In this document: positions 50,280 to 62,600 of the stretch, piece by piece
Layout: the number at the start of each line of letters is the position of its first letter
How positions within the stretch are numbered: position 1 is the first letter of the stretch
NCBI GenBank assembly: GCA_950295325.1
Contig: OX485805.1
Span: 22,617,501-22,681,500 of the forward strand
From: Polytrichum commune
Lineage: Eukaryota; Streptophyta; Polytrichopsida; Polytrichales; Polytrichaceae
Reading direction: 5' to 3'
Length of the DNA stretch: 64,000 bases
Notes under the pieces: generated by a model
What the model was told of the DNA's origin: nothing
Database searches by the model: none
Seen by the model: the letters and a program-made list of their open reading frames with translations, nothing else
Position numbers and translations under genes: made by a program

Positions 50280-51539
50280 TCAATATACATTTCTCCCCAC
50301 AATATCCCATATTCTTAGTTTTGAACATATGATATTTGGAGCTCAAAAATGATGTGAGTACGATCAACAAAAGATACATTGACCAAAATTATTGTGGTAC
50401 AATGTCAAAATTACGTGAGCCATTTTAAAGGAGTGAGAGAATTATACCATGATGGAAAACAATGTGTGAATATGTCCATGTTACTAGAACATTCGGTACC
50501 AAAAACGAATAACATGTTAAATGTGATGACCATGTCATCAAGGGCCAAGAAGTTACTAGTGGGTGCACTCGGAAGAGAATTATTCCACAATGGAAAATAT
50601 AAGCATTCCATGTCCACGTTATAACAGTGAAGACACTCAAAACACAAACAAGGTAAATGTGACGCCATGTCAGCAAGAGCCATGAAAGTAGTAGTGAATA
50701 TAATATAATAGTGAGGGCATATATTTGAAGGTGGAAAGCATGCTATGGCACCACCACTTATGACACCCAAAGCACAAACATGTTACATGTGATGACCACA
50801 TCAACAACAACAACATAACATTATCGAGCATCTAGATGATGGTCTTTTTCCAAAGAAAGAGGTTACGATTCAGAAATTATGTTATTTATAGGTTCTTGTA
50901 AAAATTTCTATAGTGTCAAACCACCTATTCTCGATCAGGACCCCATTGGGAATCTATAGGGTGTCATGATTTTGATTAGGTTGGGATTGATTTCGGTAAT
51001 TTCTTATCATGGGTGGTTAAAATAAGGTTTCACATTTCACGGTTTCTAAGAGTTGGTTTCCATGTAGATTGCTTTGACCACTAGATTCTAGTGGAAATGT
51101 AGGCCTCTTCGCCATGTAGATGCCACCAAATTTTGGCCTCAAACACGCACTATAATTTCAATTTAAGGAAATAAAATTACCAAAAAAAATTGTTGTCCTC
51201 CTGATTTCTATCTTCCTACATGGGAAATTTTTTCGATGCCTTATACTTCTTCAGATTTGATGCAGAATCTCTGAATTTAATGGTTATGGGCGCCTCTATT
51301 CTAGTACACAACTTGAGTGCTCCTCATAAACGGGGCATCCCAAAATTAAAGGGTAATTATGCTTGTTCAATACCTTGTCCCACATAACGTAACCAAGGAG
51401 TTGAGTAATGTTATGAACAAGTTGAATGAACTTATTGTGTAATTTACATAGTGTATTTGGCTTTGCTAAGAGATGCATTTCCAATGTATATGCAAAGCTA
51501 AACATGCCTAATTCCAAACGGAGAGAGAGAATTATTGCA

Positions 51540-51985
51540 CATGAACCTACCTCTCATTCACCCAACATAAATGCCTTGATGTAATATGCAATCTGAAAGC
51601 TACCATATCTAGTCAAGTTGACACTAGAATTAGTTTTAAGACCCCAAATTAGTCTAGTCCAAGTCATTTGACATGAAACGGTCACAAACCTATAGGGGGT
51701 CAAGTTTAGATGTTGGATGGATAAAAGGTGTGCTCTTACGTGATAATTCCCACTGTTCAATTCCAAAATAGCAATAATTTAGTCACCTAGAGTTGAGTGG
51801 TATGTACTAAGGTGTGGACCTAAGAACGGACACCAAAAAGACATGTCTTTGTAAAAAGAAATTTAACACATGCTCAAATCATGCTGACCATTATAAACTC
51901 AATAGTCAACATAATTGGAGGGGACCTATATGACCATCTAAATGAGCACGAGAATCTTCACTTTGATAATGAATAAGATATTCAT
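51540..51985 (+). repeat. Dispersed repeat, copy 4
   Basis: The order 'CCTCTCATTCACCCAACATA ... TTAGTCTAGTCCAAGTCATT ... GTGTGGACCTAAGAACGGAC ... CTCAATAGTCAACAT' joins boxes that occur separately at 14.1, 17.6, 20.7 and 27.3 kb. This suggests one longer parent element. Confidence 0.6.
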
Positions 51986-52124
51986 ATAGACTCTGAAAAT
52001 TATGCGGCAACTGGCTACGGGCATGATGACTTGGGAATTGCTAATCCAATTGCACCAATTCCGTGTTTCATAATCCTACTAGAAGTGGGTGCAGAGAGAA
52101 AAGTAACTGTTTTAGGCGTGTGTA

Positions 52125-52437
52125 AGGTAGAGGGGCCCTTTCCCGCTCGGGTCCTTAAACCGCTCACTAGACCTATCCAAACAAGAGGTACATTATAGCT
52201 TCCAACCTCAAATTTCTATGTAATCATGGTGTACATTTTTGGGGTGAGTGGTTTTGGGTACCCCTATGAGTTCTTCTTCCAAAATTCATAACTAATTCAA
52301 TATTAATCCAAAATTAATTATTCCAATTGGTCCAATTTCCAATGTACTTTGCACATCTTCCAAGATTGATTCCCCCTTAATAACTCCCCAATGAACATGC
52401 CAATCTGAAATTCGAGCGGGAAAGGGCCCCTCTACCT
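52125..52437. mobile_element. TA-flanked inverted-repeat element (313 bp)
   Basis: The terminal inverted repeats are 25 bp and perfect, starting AGGTAGAGGGGCCCTTTCCC. TA lies on both sides (52123-52124, 52438-52439). The first ten bases are the same as in the 719-bp element at 22234, but the rest differs. Confidence 0.8.
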
Positions 52438-53085
52438 TATGTCAAAAGATATGACCTCAATAATTTCTCAGAGTTTGACAATCTTCTTCTAGAAAACATT
52501 TCTTGCATGCATTTCTTCCCCATCTCTTGCACAATTCACCATGAACATGGACGTTTTCACTTCCCATATTCCCATCAAAAACTGAGTATCAGGTCACACA
52601 CAATACCTCAACCTCAACTTATACATTTGGAATGTGAATTATAGATTAGAAATCAGACAAAAAGTGGATGTCATCATCCCTCAACAAATTACCTGATTTA
52701 GGTTTACACTTGTAAGTTGTGCAGAATTATTATGATCAGCCAGGTCTTCGACAATCGGAGAATGCTGGGATACACTAGGGTGACAATGGACAGATGCAAA
52801 TCTCAAACTCGGTTTACAAACCTAAATGTCACACAGCAACATTTTGAATTCTATAGCCGTGGCTGTTAAGGGCTATGAGCGAACTTTTGTTTAGACTCCA
52901 TCCAAGTGAAAGGTCGGTACTTGGCCGGAATCTGCGCTTGGTCTGTGAGCTCCAGGAGAGGGGCGCTGATTGTCTCAAATGTGGGAATTCGGAAGAAAGT
53001 AAGCGAGTAGTGGGACGCGCAGTTCAATGCCGCCCTGTGTTTCACGCTGCGGTAACGTCCGTTGCTCCATGCCTATGCAAGCAGG

Positions 53086-54250
53086 AAGGTTGTCAAAACG
53101 AAGGAAATTCCACTCGGTAGGATGTGTTTGTAAGCCATTGTACCATTACGAGATGGATCGTACAACTATTATCAGCCATGGATGGATGGTTCTGCTGAGT
53201 TTCGTAAGTTGGATCATTTCATCGAGGTTGCTATCCTATAATTCTGAGGGATTTTTCTGTAACACTAATTAGGAGATGTGTACAAGTGGCTCTTGGAGTG
53301 AATTTTTAGGAAGATTGTCAAACACGAAACAAACTCCAATCGGTAGGATGTAATTTGTAAGCAATTCTACGTTACGATATGGATCATCCCATTATAAGCC
53401 ATGGGTGGTTCCTCTGAGTTTTGTATGTGGATCATTACATGCAGGTTGGTATCCTATCCTGAGGGACTTCCTGTAACGCTGATCAGGAGATGTGTGCGAT
53501 TGGAGTAAAATTGTGGGGAAGTTGTCAAAAGAAAACAAACTCCACTCGGTAGCATGTATCTGTAAGCAATTCTACATTACGGAATGGATAATACGATTAT
53601 GAGTCAATTGTTTTTCTGAGTTTTGTATGTGGATCATCATATCGAGGTCGATATCCTATCCTGAGGGATTCTCATGCAACACTGATCAGGAGCTCTAGAA
53701 GTGAAATTGGAGGGGAGTTGTCAAAACGAAACAAACTCCACTCACTTGCATGTAAGCAATTCTACATTACAAGGTGGATCATACATTTAATTTGAAGCCA
53801 ATGGTGCTTCTGAGTCTTGTATGTGGATGATTACATCGAGGTTGGTATCCTATCCTGAGGGATTTGCTACAACATTCACTAATGGAATCTAGTGGATTTA
53901 ATGTCATATTCGTTTGTCAGCTTTGTGACATTCTAAGTCTCCACTGAGAGAAAGTATCATATTTATGACGTTATTGTGCTCAATAAGTTGACATTAACGC
54001 AATTAATACGCATTGGTGATTGATCAGGAGATGTGTACAAGTAGCTCTTGGAGTGAATTTTAATTTGTAGGAAAGTTGTCATAACCAAACAAACTCCACT
54101 CAGTAGCATGTGTTTGTAAGCAATTCTGCATTAGGAAATGGATCATACAATTACAAGCCATGGGAAGGTTCTTCTGAGATTGTATGTGGATCATTACATC
54201 GATGTCGGTATCCTATCCTGAGGGATTTTCTGCAACCCTCATCAGGAGAT
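53086..54250. repeat. Array of five ~200-bp degenerate tandem repeats
   Basis: The landmark GTTGTCAAAACGAAACAAAC and variants (followed by TCCACTCGGTAGCATG) begins units near 53086, 53315, 53521, 53716 and 54076. Each unit goes on through ...TGGATCATACA..., GAGGTTGGTATCCTATCCTG and AGGGATTTTCTG to ATCAGGAGATGTGTAC. Between the fourth and fifth units there is about 150 bp of extra sequence. The array abuts the truncated 3' end of the dioxygenase pseudogene, so it may have replaced the lost last exon. Confidence 0.75.
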
Positions 54251-54609
54251 GTGTACATCCAGTGGGATGTTAAAGGGCATGAACAGTACCGACCCGGAAA
54301 CAGTTGCCGATGTTCACAACAAAGGCCCCCGGGTCCGGTGAAACGCCGAGGCACTTGCCATCTTTCAAGATTTGGAGACTGTCAGGGTTTGGGGGTCGGT
54401 GTGCGGGACGAGGCCGGCAGTCAGTTCGGGTTTGGAGCAAGAAAGGTATTGGTGGAATCTTTAAGTGGACTGCCCTTCACGAGTGTAATAAGGGTTGAGG
54501 CGCTGCGGAGGCAGGCCGAGTCCCTCCGTCAAAAGCTCGATCAGCTGCCCTCTCAATGCAAACATGCAGTCTACATACTCAGAGCATGTCTCCGCTGCCA
54601 CATTCAATA

Positions 54610-54884
54610 GCTCTCGTCTAATCAGTACAACATCATCATGATTCCAATTCGGAATTATCAACACAAGGGAGGATTTAAAGTTGGTTTCCTTCAAGGAACA
54701 TGAGTTACGTCTCCTTCTCAAAACAACTCAGTTGATGCAGAAGAGAAACTTGTGCCTACAAGGAAGAATATCTTCAATCTTCCTTTTCCCTCCGAGGCGA
54801 AGTTAATACAATCAAACAAATCAACGCATATATTTCAAATGTTAGATTTGCAGATTCGAGGGATGAATTTACACAGGAAACAAA

Positions 54885-54930
<46 letters not shown>

Positions 54931-55660
54931 TCTTTGACATCACTTAGCACAGAGAAGAAACGGGTGCGCTTTGACATCAGTTCGTCTAATCAGTACAACA
55001 TCATAAATCCAATTCGGAATCAGCACAAGGAGGGTTTGGGCCGTTTCCTTCGTGGAAAAGGGGTCGCGTTCCCTCCTCAAATTAACAAGCTAATGCACAA
55101 GAAAAAACAGAGGAAGACAATTTCACTCTTGCTTTTCCCTCCGACGCAAAGTTGCAATCGAACCACTCAATCCATACTTTCCAATGTTAGATTTGCAGAA
55201 TTGAGAATGGATTCCTACAGAATACAAACATATCCTTCGACAAAACTTGCCAGAGACTCGTAGAAATGGGTGACGCCATTGCTGCTTGGTTCACAGGAAT
55301 CTGCACAGACCCTCAATCTGTGCAAGATGTTATGCAACACTCTGCAGGCATTTCCTCCTCATAACGACACAGTGAATGCCTTAAGAGGAATCTGTGCCAG
55401 AGGAAGAAAACTTACACTCTTCCTTTTCCCTCTGAGGTAAATTAGTTGATCCAATCGAACAAATCATCAATGCATATTGTTAAATGTAAAAATTTGCAGA
55501 TGAGAGAGTCGATTCCCACAGGAAACAAAATATATACATATCCTTTGACATAGCCTGTCAGAGACTCGGAGAAACGGGTGCCGCTATTGCTGCTTGCTTC
55601 ACAGGGATCTGTACAGACAATCCTCCTTAATTTCTGCAAGATGATGTTATGCAAAATTGA
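54610..55660. repeat. Three imperfect ~290-370-bp tandem units within the dioxygenase pseudogene
   Basis: The landmark CTAATCAGTACAACATCAT occurs near 54617 and 54986. The landmark CTTCCTTTTCCCTC and variants recur near 54777, 55130 and 55418. GCAGATTCGAG-type and GAGACTCGGAGAAACGGGTG-type boxes recur at similar spacing. The block separates the N- and C-terminal halves of the pseudogene and looks like a multiplied intron/exon-edge segment. Confidence 0.65.
54884..54930. repeat. Compound (CA)n(TA)n microsatellite
   Basis: A run of about 12 CA dinucleotides passes directly into about 11 TA dinucleotides. It lies inside one of the ~300-bp tandem units in the dioxygenase pseudogene. Confidence 0.95.
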
Positions 55661-56492
55661 GACGAGTAATGTTTGCACCTTTTGCTGCCGTTGTCGTCCG
55701 GCCACACCCGCCTGGCGATATGCACAAGCTTGTCCGGGCTCCCAGGCTACAGAAAACCTCATGCCAACAAGGATACTTCCCGAGGTTTCTCCCATCCGTG
55801 TACCCCGCTAGGCTTCCTGGGGGATCCGTCCCAAGCTGTAGCTTTCATCCGCAGTCTTATCGTTGCGTCTCGTGCTAGTGCCAGATTCTTGTGGATGACA
55901 TCGATTGGCACACCATGGTTCACTACCTTTTACACCCCGTAAACCTGCAGCTTCGGTCAACTTCGCCAGTCTCCTTCCTCAATTCCTTGTCACCGGATGC
56001 CAACTTGGCCAAAATGTTTACGGGGAAGATGCTGTTGTCCGCGTACTCATCGAAGGGTGCATACTCCGCGGACCAAGCACTTTCGAGTAACACAAATTAA
56101 GTTTATCGGACACAAATGGCTGTGTAAGATCAATACCGTCACCCACCTTATGCAATTCCTGGCGACCCGGCCGGGCTATGTCAAGCATAACCTGAGCCAT
56201 TCAGAGATCCGTTACTCATTCCATTTATCGAATCGATCCTCTTAGTACTTCCTGCGAACCTGGAACAAGGAATTCAGCTGCAATTAAGTCCCTCCAAGCA
56301 ACTTCAATCACATGTGACATAACTCTTCAAGCTGTGGCTCGAATCCCTTGGGAACTGGAGAGTTGATGTGCAATGATTCTCAGAGTCTGCCTAAGTTATT
56401 TCGAGGTTTGCAATCCAAGTGTTTTGCAGCCAGACAGACAGGAATTATAGCTTGATGTTGTTGCATCTAACTTAAACATTGCAACTGTTTCA

Positions 56493-56710
56493 ATGGTGAT
56501 GTGTGAAAAGCTAAAAACCGGATATGGATCAGATGAGAGTGTACAGAACTCTCATCCGCTGGACAACTTACCTTCATCGTACGTATTTGTACGCGGGGAA
56601 TCGGGTATCAAAGTTTGTCGTGAGTCTACAGTATCCGGACACGATTCCTTGTCGAGGATGTTGCAACCTAGGAATATTCAAGCTGAATTTGAAGAAGTTT
56701 GTCGACTGAC
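56493..56710 (+). pseudogene. Possible N-terminal exon relic of another 2OG dioxygenase, opposite strand
   Basis: The plus-strand frame from 56493 contains SVQNSHPLDNLPSSYVFVRG, then PRNIQAEFEEVCR. This resembles the N-terminal segment of plant DOXC enzymes (a '...LPSSYV' region followed by a helix ending 'xxAC'). The match is short and no downstream exons were recognised on this strand. It would make a head-to-head arrangement with the minus-strand pseudogene. It could be a chance open frame. Confidence 0.3.
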
Positions 56711-58183
56711 TTTCATACCCTCACTTTCGCATTTTCGATCATCGATCGAGTTATGTTTGACATCTAAACTGCCATGGGGACTGGACAGGTGGGCGGCACG
56801 GGGAAACTCATGGCCTTTACCAAAAGGAGGCTACTGCCATGCCCCTTGTTCAGGAATGCAAGGGCTCTAATCGCATGCTATGTGCCTGCAATGTGAGGTA
56901 TCGATGTATACACGGAGCAGTCGCCAATTTTACCGATCGCACTGTTCGCACCGTTCGCAACATTCAACGTTTTAAAAAGTAGCATCGCGTCTGCGAGTGT
57001 ATCATTCAGAATGTTCGACATTTCAAAAATAGTCTCGAGTATGCGAGGGCAAAAAAATTTTGAGACATGGAACGCTCCGAAACGTCCCATGTGCAAGTAA
57101 ACTGATCCGGCAGAAAGTCTTGACTCACACACGAGAATGAGAACCAATCAAGTTGTCAACAATCGCAAGCCAGGATTTATAACAAGGAAGGTAACGTGGA
57201 CTTTCGTCTTTTTGTCTTTTGAGGGTCATAACTATTTGGCACATGAGATGGGGCTCTGGGATTGGGAAAGAAGACGGCTTCTGCAAAGCATAACCCTCTC
57301 CTTCGTATGCCCTCAATCTAAGCTGTTGAACTCCGTGATCAGTGGTGAGGGTGTCAAGATGATAATGTCTAGTAACCCCTCTCAATCCTCCCAGGCCTCG
57401 AAGGTTACCTATGTCTGTCGACGACGATGTAGAAAATCGCGATTGGACGTCGAACGTTCTTTGTCGTCCGACGTTGAAATGCACAAAAAGGTGGCTTCCC
57501 AACTTGTGGGATGGTCCTTGACATGATCCATGTGCGAGTGGTGTATCGAAGGATCATGCGTAGGTCTGATCCAGGAACCAGTAATTGAGCTCCACTACTT
57601 TTCCTGCAGTAATTTGATCGTATTCTGATAATTCTGACACCCACAACTCGCCCTCTGATTCTTATGTAAATTGAAAGCAGACTCATAAAATCCTTGTTCA
57701 TTCAATCGCCAAACCATCGATAGACATCTGTGAAAGTTTCACCAAATTCCGGACTTGTGATGTTTTTATGGTACTCTGGAGTTAATAGCTTCCCAATTCA
57801 GCCACATCATGCAACTGAGAAGTGCTAGCTAAGGCATTCATAATTTGCTGGTTTTGTGCTTTCAATAATGGATGGTATCTGCAGACTTTTGCTGGTCCTC
57901 ATAGACCTAGGGATTGCAGCGATTTCTATTTTGTCTTGTAATTTCTGTTCAGCAGTCATTTCTGGGAGAGATGTGTTGCGACTTGCAATGATGGTCTAAT
58001 GCAAGAGGCTGCCATGCAAATGAAAATAAGAATGACTGAGCCACAGGCTGTTGAAGAGGTTTGACATGTCCACCCTATTTGCATGCAAACAGATTGAGAC
58101 CCTTCAGTGATCACAGCCAATTCTGCAATCTAGTCTGAAACACATAACATTCATGTGTTCCTTGAGTGCCATACTTTTGAGAA
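56711..58183. other. No supported gene
   Basis: Overlapping open frames occur on both strands around 57.1-57.5 kb, but neither translation contains a recognisable motif and they shadow one another. Nothing else stands out. Confidence 0.5.
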
Positions 58184-58406
58184 CTATGCTAAATATGATA
58201 TTTAGTGTCACTTATTATTTGGAGTTACATAGTGCTATATCATTTCACTATAGATGTAACTTTTAACCAAGTAAAGTTGTTAATGCGCTATAATGTCCAA
58301 TCAACCAATTTAACATTTGTTCATAAAACATGAGGTATACAGTAAATAGATGTAGCATTGCGTAATTCCAAAGAGTCAGTGACCCTAAATATCATATTTA
58401 GTGTAG
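58184..58406. mobile_element. Short MITE with the same terminal inverted repeats, 3' of MRD1
   Basis: This 223-bp element has terminal inverted repeats of about 29 bp (start CTATGCTAAATATGATATTT, end complementary with three mismatches). The ends match the ~300-380-bp MITE family, but the interior is different and shorter, so this is a second subfamily using the same ends. Confidence 0.75.
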
Positions 58407-59657
58407 GTCCTACATCTCAAGTGCCATAAAGATAGGATTGTTGACTTCCAAATTTCAGGCATGCATCAATTCACCCCAGCAAATGAAAATCCTTCCGAGA
58501 TTTGAAACCAAGGTGTGTTGCCCTATTATAGAAGACTGAATCTTAATAATATTTAAAAATATATATTTATACACATTGGCATTTGGCATGAAATTCATTT
58601 TCCCATGTAGAGGAACTGTACAAAAATTGGCCCTAATTTTTTTTTAATTGACCATTTTTATATTTATCATGATACTTAAAAACCATTCTGCTAGAGTGTG
58701 CTAGATTCCAAAATGTCTTGCACAATTCCTATCATAAAATAAAATATTGCCTACTTATTACCTCTTAAGTTTATCTTTAAACACTCATCAAGTGCCTTGG
58801 AACCCGACACCTAATGAGTTAATTACACACTAACTTGGCTCTAAATAATTTCACCAAGTATCCTATATCCAACACCCAAGCCAATCAATATAGCCAAGGA
58901 ATAGAAAGGAATCTTCTTGTCCTTGAAACCATACTTACCTCGTCATATTTAGAGAAATTGAGTTCTTTACCTTCTAAACATGCCTCCCATGCAAGTGCTT
59001 CTAAATTTCTTTCATAAATTGGGCTCCACCTAACTCCGACACCTCCCCTCGCTCATTATTTCACTGCATTGGGAACTTTAGGAACCCTAAGACCTTATTT
59101 TTTTAATTTGTTCCCTAGACCTCAGCAAAAGGGCAACCCCTCAGGATCAGGGCAGCATACTTTAGCTATCCAAGAGATGTATGGCTTTTTTCACAACCTC
59201 GTATGACTGTCTGGATCAAGACCACTGGAAGAATGAGTGAGTGCAAATGAGTGCATTTCCATACCCTTCATATTAATACATCATACCATTTCAGATTCTA
59301 GTCATTCATCAGGAATTGGATTGTTTCAGTAACTCTGGATCGTACAATACTAGAAACTCAACTATATTTTACATGTAGTAGGGTACCTATCTCCATGTGA
59401 GAATAATTGATAAGCTTTGCAAGCCCCCATTCACAGTAAAAAATACTCTCTGAACCTGCTCCAGACACCATATGTGCTGGATATCAAGCTTGATTTTTAA
59501 TCAAATGAAGTTATGAATTGGCATAATGGTCACTAAATCTGTTGGAAGTCCATTATAACCAAGAATACTTGAAGGGTGATATCTATTTGCGAAGTCCAAG
59601 CTTGTGCCAAAATGATCTGCCAGGTTGACAAATGCTTCAGACAGCCGATCAAGTACA
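58407..59657. other. Downstream flank of MRD1; no gene seen
   Basis: AT-rich sequence just 3' of the MRD1 stop codon. It probably includes the 3' UTR and polyadenylation signals, but none could be placed confidently. The remainder shows no conserved coding sequence. Confidence 0.5.
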
Positions 59658-62600
59658 CTACTGCACAAATTGATCAAAGGACATACGAGAATCATCCAGG
59701 GTGGATTGTTTCCGTTTCTTTGCAGGCCTGTCATTGTTGATGTCCACACCGCTATCCTCAAAGAACTGTGTTGCAGTTCGTGCCCGAAGCTCCTCCAAGG
59801 TCTCCCCCTCTTTTGCTCTCTCCAGTACCTGGATGACAAAAAGAAAATTTCAGGCCACTGCTTCATTTCATGTACATGACTACAATAATGGAATAGATGA
59901 ACTTATTAAGTAGAGGAAGCAACAGTTGCTTGAAATTTCAAGACTTTCCATCATGTGAAGTAAACTGGCAGTCCATTGCAACAATCTAGATTTAAGTTTC
60001 CAGTTGGATGCCAAAGTTATAAAAGCATTGACACAAGTTGTTAACATGTAAATTGGACAGATGGCCTAATGACTTCACAGAAGGATAATTAAAATGAGGC
60101 TACTGCAAAAGTGCACCCATGTTCCTTAACAACGTACAACCATGTCAATATATAGCATAGACTGCAGAAGGATGCCAGAAATTGTGCATCTTCAGGAACC
60201 ATGACCATGAGGATAACAAAAGCGAAGTGCTGTGCAATTCATGAACAAGCAAGACAGACACTACGACGAGATATACCATATGCCGCCCATATAAATGTGT
60301 GCTTTGAAGGGCTTCAAAGGCATTCTGCGCCTCCTGTTTTGTCAGAAACTCCACAAACGCAAAACCTCGGTGGTTGCTGTCAAACTTCTTTGGTAGTCTC
60401 AGGCTCTTTATCTGCTCACAAATAACATGTGCACTGGTGTATGTTAAAAGATCCATCCAAACAATAATAGACAGACCCAGTACAACGTCTTTATGCAAGT
60501 GTAATTCATACAGACTAGAATACTACTTACAAGACAGTCACGTTCACTTAAAGCTCAATAATTAATGGAAAGATGTGACAAAAACAGTTTGTACCATGAG
60601 AGTGCTTTGCTGCTACAGTGAAATATCAAGGCTAGCATGTTGCAAACAACAGTGTGAAAATGATGATCAAATCCTACCTGACCAAAAGGATTAAATATCT
60701 GTAACAGATCCTTCCTCGTGGCTTCAAATGCCACATTCCTGACAATTATCTTTGTTGAGCTTTCTTTCTTATCTGCTTTAGCCTTTGTTGCAGACGACCT
60801 TGAATCAGCTCCACCTGCCCTCTTTGCATTGTGACTTAACTGCAGGATTAACGCATGTCCATCCAAAACGCTTCCCTGAATACATCAAGTCCACCAAATT
60901 AAGCAATGTCCTGGAAGAGGATTGATGCAAAAAGAGGCCCCATAATATGTCATAATTGAACACTCTGAACAAGAGATCCATGTCCTTTATTTCTCTAGCA
61001 TCCTTGAAAGGGTCAAAGATCTGATTCGGTATAATGGATATGCTTTGTCCCTTGCTGTGTTTCCCCAAGAGCTCCACCTATTGACCAGTTTAAGTAGGGA
61101 CATTTTTGGAAACTGAGTACATCAAAAGAATTATCATATAAAAACCAAGCAGTTACTCAATCTATGAAGGCGGAGGTTATAAATCTATCCATGATCTTGC
61201 AAGAACCGAGACAGCATAGCAGCTCACCTGCAGATTCTGGCAAACCAACTTTGCAGATTCCATGCTATCAAACTCCACAAACCCAAAGCCCATAGATAAG
61301 GGCTTCCCTGATTTTGATGGCTTCTTTTTAATCTGCAATGACAAAACCACTGCCCATGTCAATACATACTATCACTTACCTCACACAAAATAGCTAAACA
61401 GAATGCAGCCATAGCCAAGGAATCAAAGGAAACCAATGTTTATAAGCAATCAATCTGCAGCAAAGAACAGTTTGCAGTGCAGATTGATCTTCAAAGAATG
61501 CAATAATCCACACACATTCTGATTGCATTACAGGCACGCTCGTTTGGTGTACAGGTGCTTCAAAGAGAAGTTTCCACAATGTGAATCTTACCGTCACACT
61601 ACGCACAGCTCCCTGAGATATTTTTTGCTCAAAATGCTTCTTTAGAGAGGCCTCTGTGGTTGAGAAGTTCAAGTTTTTAACAAACACTGATCGAGCCTGC
61701 TCAACATCATCATCTTCATCAAGTGCGGCCACTTGAGTCTCAACTACAGCTCGCTTCACTTGCTTTTCACCCACAGCAACCTTTGACTTCTCTGCATCTG
61801 CAGAGGGTTTGGGTTTCCTATCTCCTGCTAACAAATTTTGAGGTGCCCACTCCAGATATAAAGGCACATGCCTGCAGTCAAACCAAAGTTTAAACCTTAG
61901 TCTTAGTCCACATTTACTGCATCATTCAAGTCCTCTTGACAGATACTCAAGAAACAATATATATCACCTGAGATAATTGTTCTTTCATACTGCAGATCTG
62001 TCAGGAGTGTAAGCCTAGATTGATAGGTAATTAAGGATAGTTTATGTCCCCTGGATACATTGCTACATATCCTCCTCACAAAACAAACAGGTTATTACCC
62101 AAGGTAATAACATTGCAACTGCTGCTGCTACGACACTGCAAAAAGAAAGTCCTCAAGAATCCAGCCTCCACAATTGGCAGGCCACGGTTGGGGAACAATT
62201 GGTCAAAACAAAGTGTGTAAAGCACACTTTATTCCATGCTTGTAAGAATATTTGAACTTACTTAAATCGCTTGTATGCCAAACTTTTAAAAGCCCGACGT
62301 GCCTCAGCAGCCTCCAGATATTCTACCTGATTCATAAAAGCCACCTAACATTCTCAGTAAGCACATCCATACTCTTGTTTACAGGTGTAGTGACTAGAAT
62401 CTGCTGATCCCTATTTATCAGGGAAAAAAGTATCTGTTTTCAAGGTTCTTTGTCACCCTAGTTGCTTTCCCAAAGATGGGGATTGCGCATTAGAAAAGGG
62501 AAAAATCCTCATTGGATTTAGTTGGTATTCAACAGCAATGGCTATTTTTTTTAAGTATTTGACTGGCACCATCCCCTTTCAACAAGGTGGCAATTAACTC

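Larger units (their letters stand above)
54250..56200 (-). pseudogene. 2-oxoglutarate/Fe(II)-dependent dioxygenase pseudogene (plant DOXC type)
   Basis: Minus-strand pieces in N- to C-terminal order give a plant soluble 2OG oxygenase. A start at 56200-56198 opens MAQVMLDIARPG...QELHKVGDGIDL, the usual N-terminal region. A shifted frame reads AKLASGDKELRKETGE. After another shift comes NHGVPIDVIHKNLALARD (about 55930-55875), the family's conserved 'NHGV' segment, continuing to about 55740. After a repeat-filled gap (intron or insertion), 54635-54480 encodes EYVDCMFALRGQLIELLTEG followed by LGLPP. Then comes PELTAGLVPHTDPQTLT, containing the HxD iron ligands, and after one more shift DGKCLGVSPDPGAFVVNIGN. 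At least three frame changes are needed and the C-terminal part with the second His ligand and the RxS 2OG-binding motif is missing, so it is dead. Members oxidise diverse plant metabolites; this copy's substrate cannot be told. Confidence 0.75.

Noticed and set aside
54110..54610. Plus-strand open frame of 166 codons
   Set aside because: It lies antisense to the dioxygenase pseudogene, whose minus-strand reading has recognisable motifs; the plus frame has none.
57125..57526. Overlapping open frames of ~125 codons on both strands
   Set aside because: No motif in either translation; overlapping antisense frames of similar length suggest chance openness.
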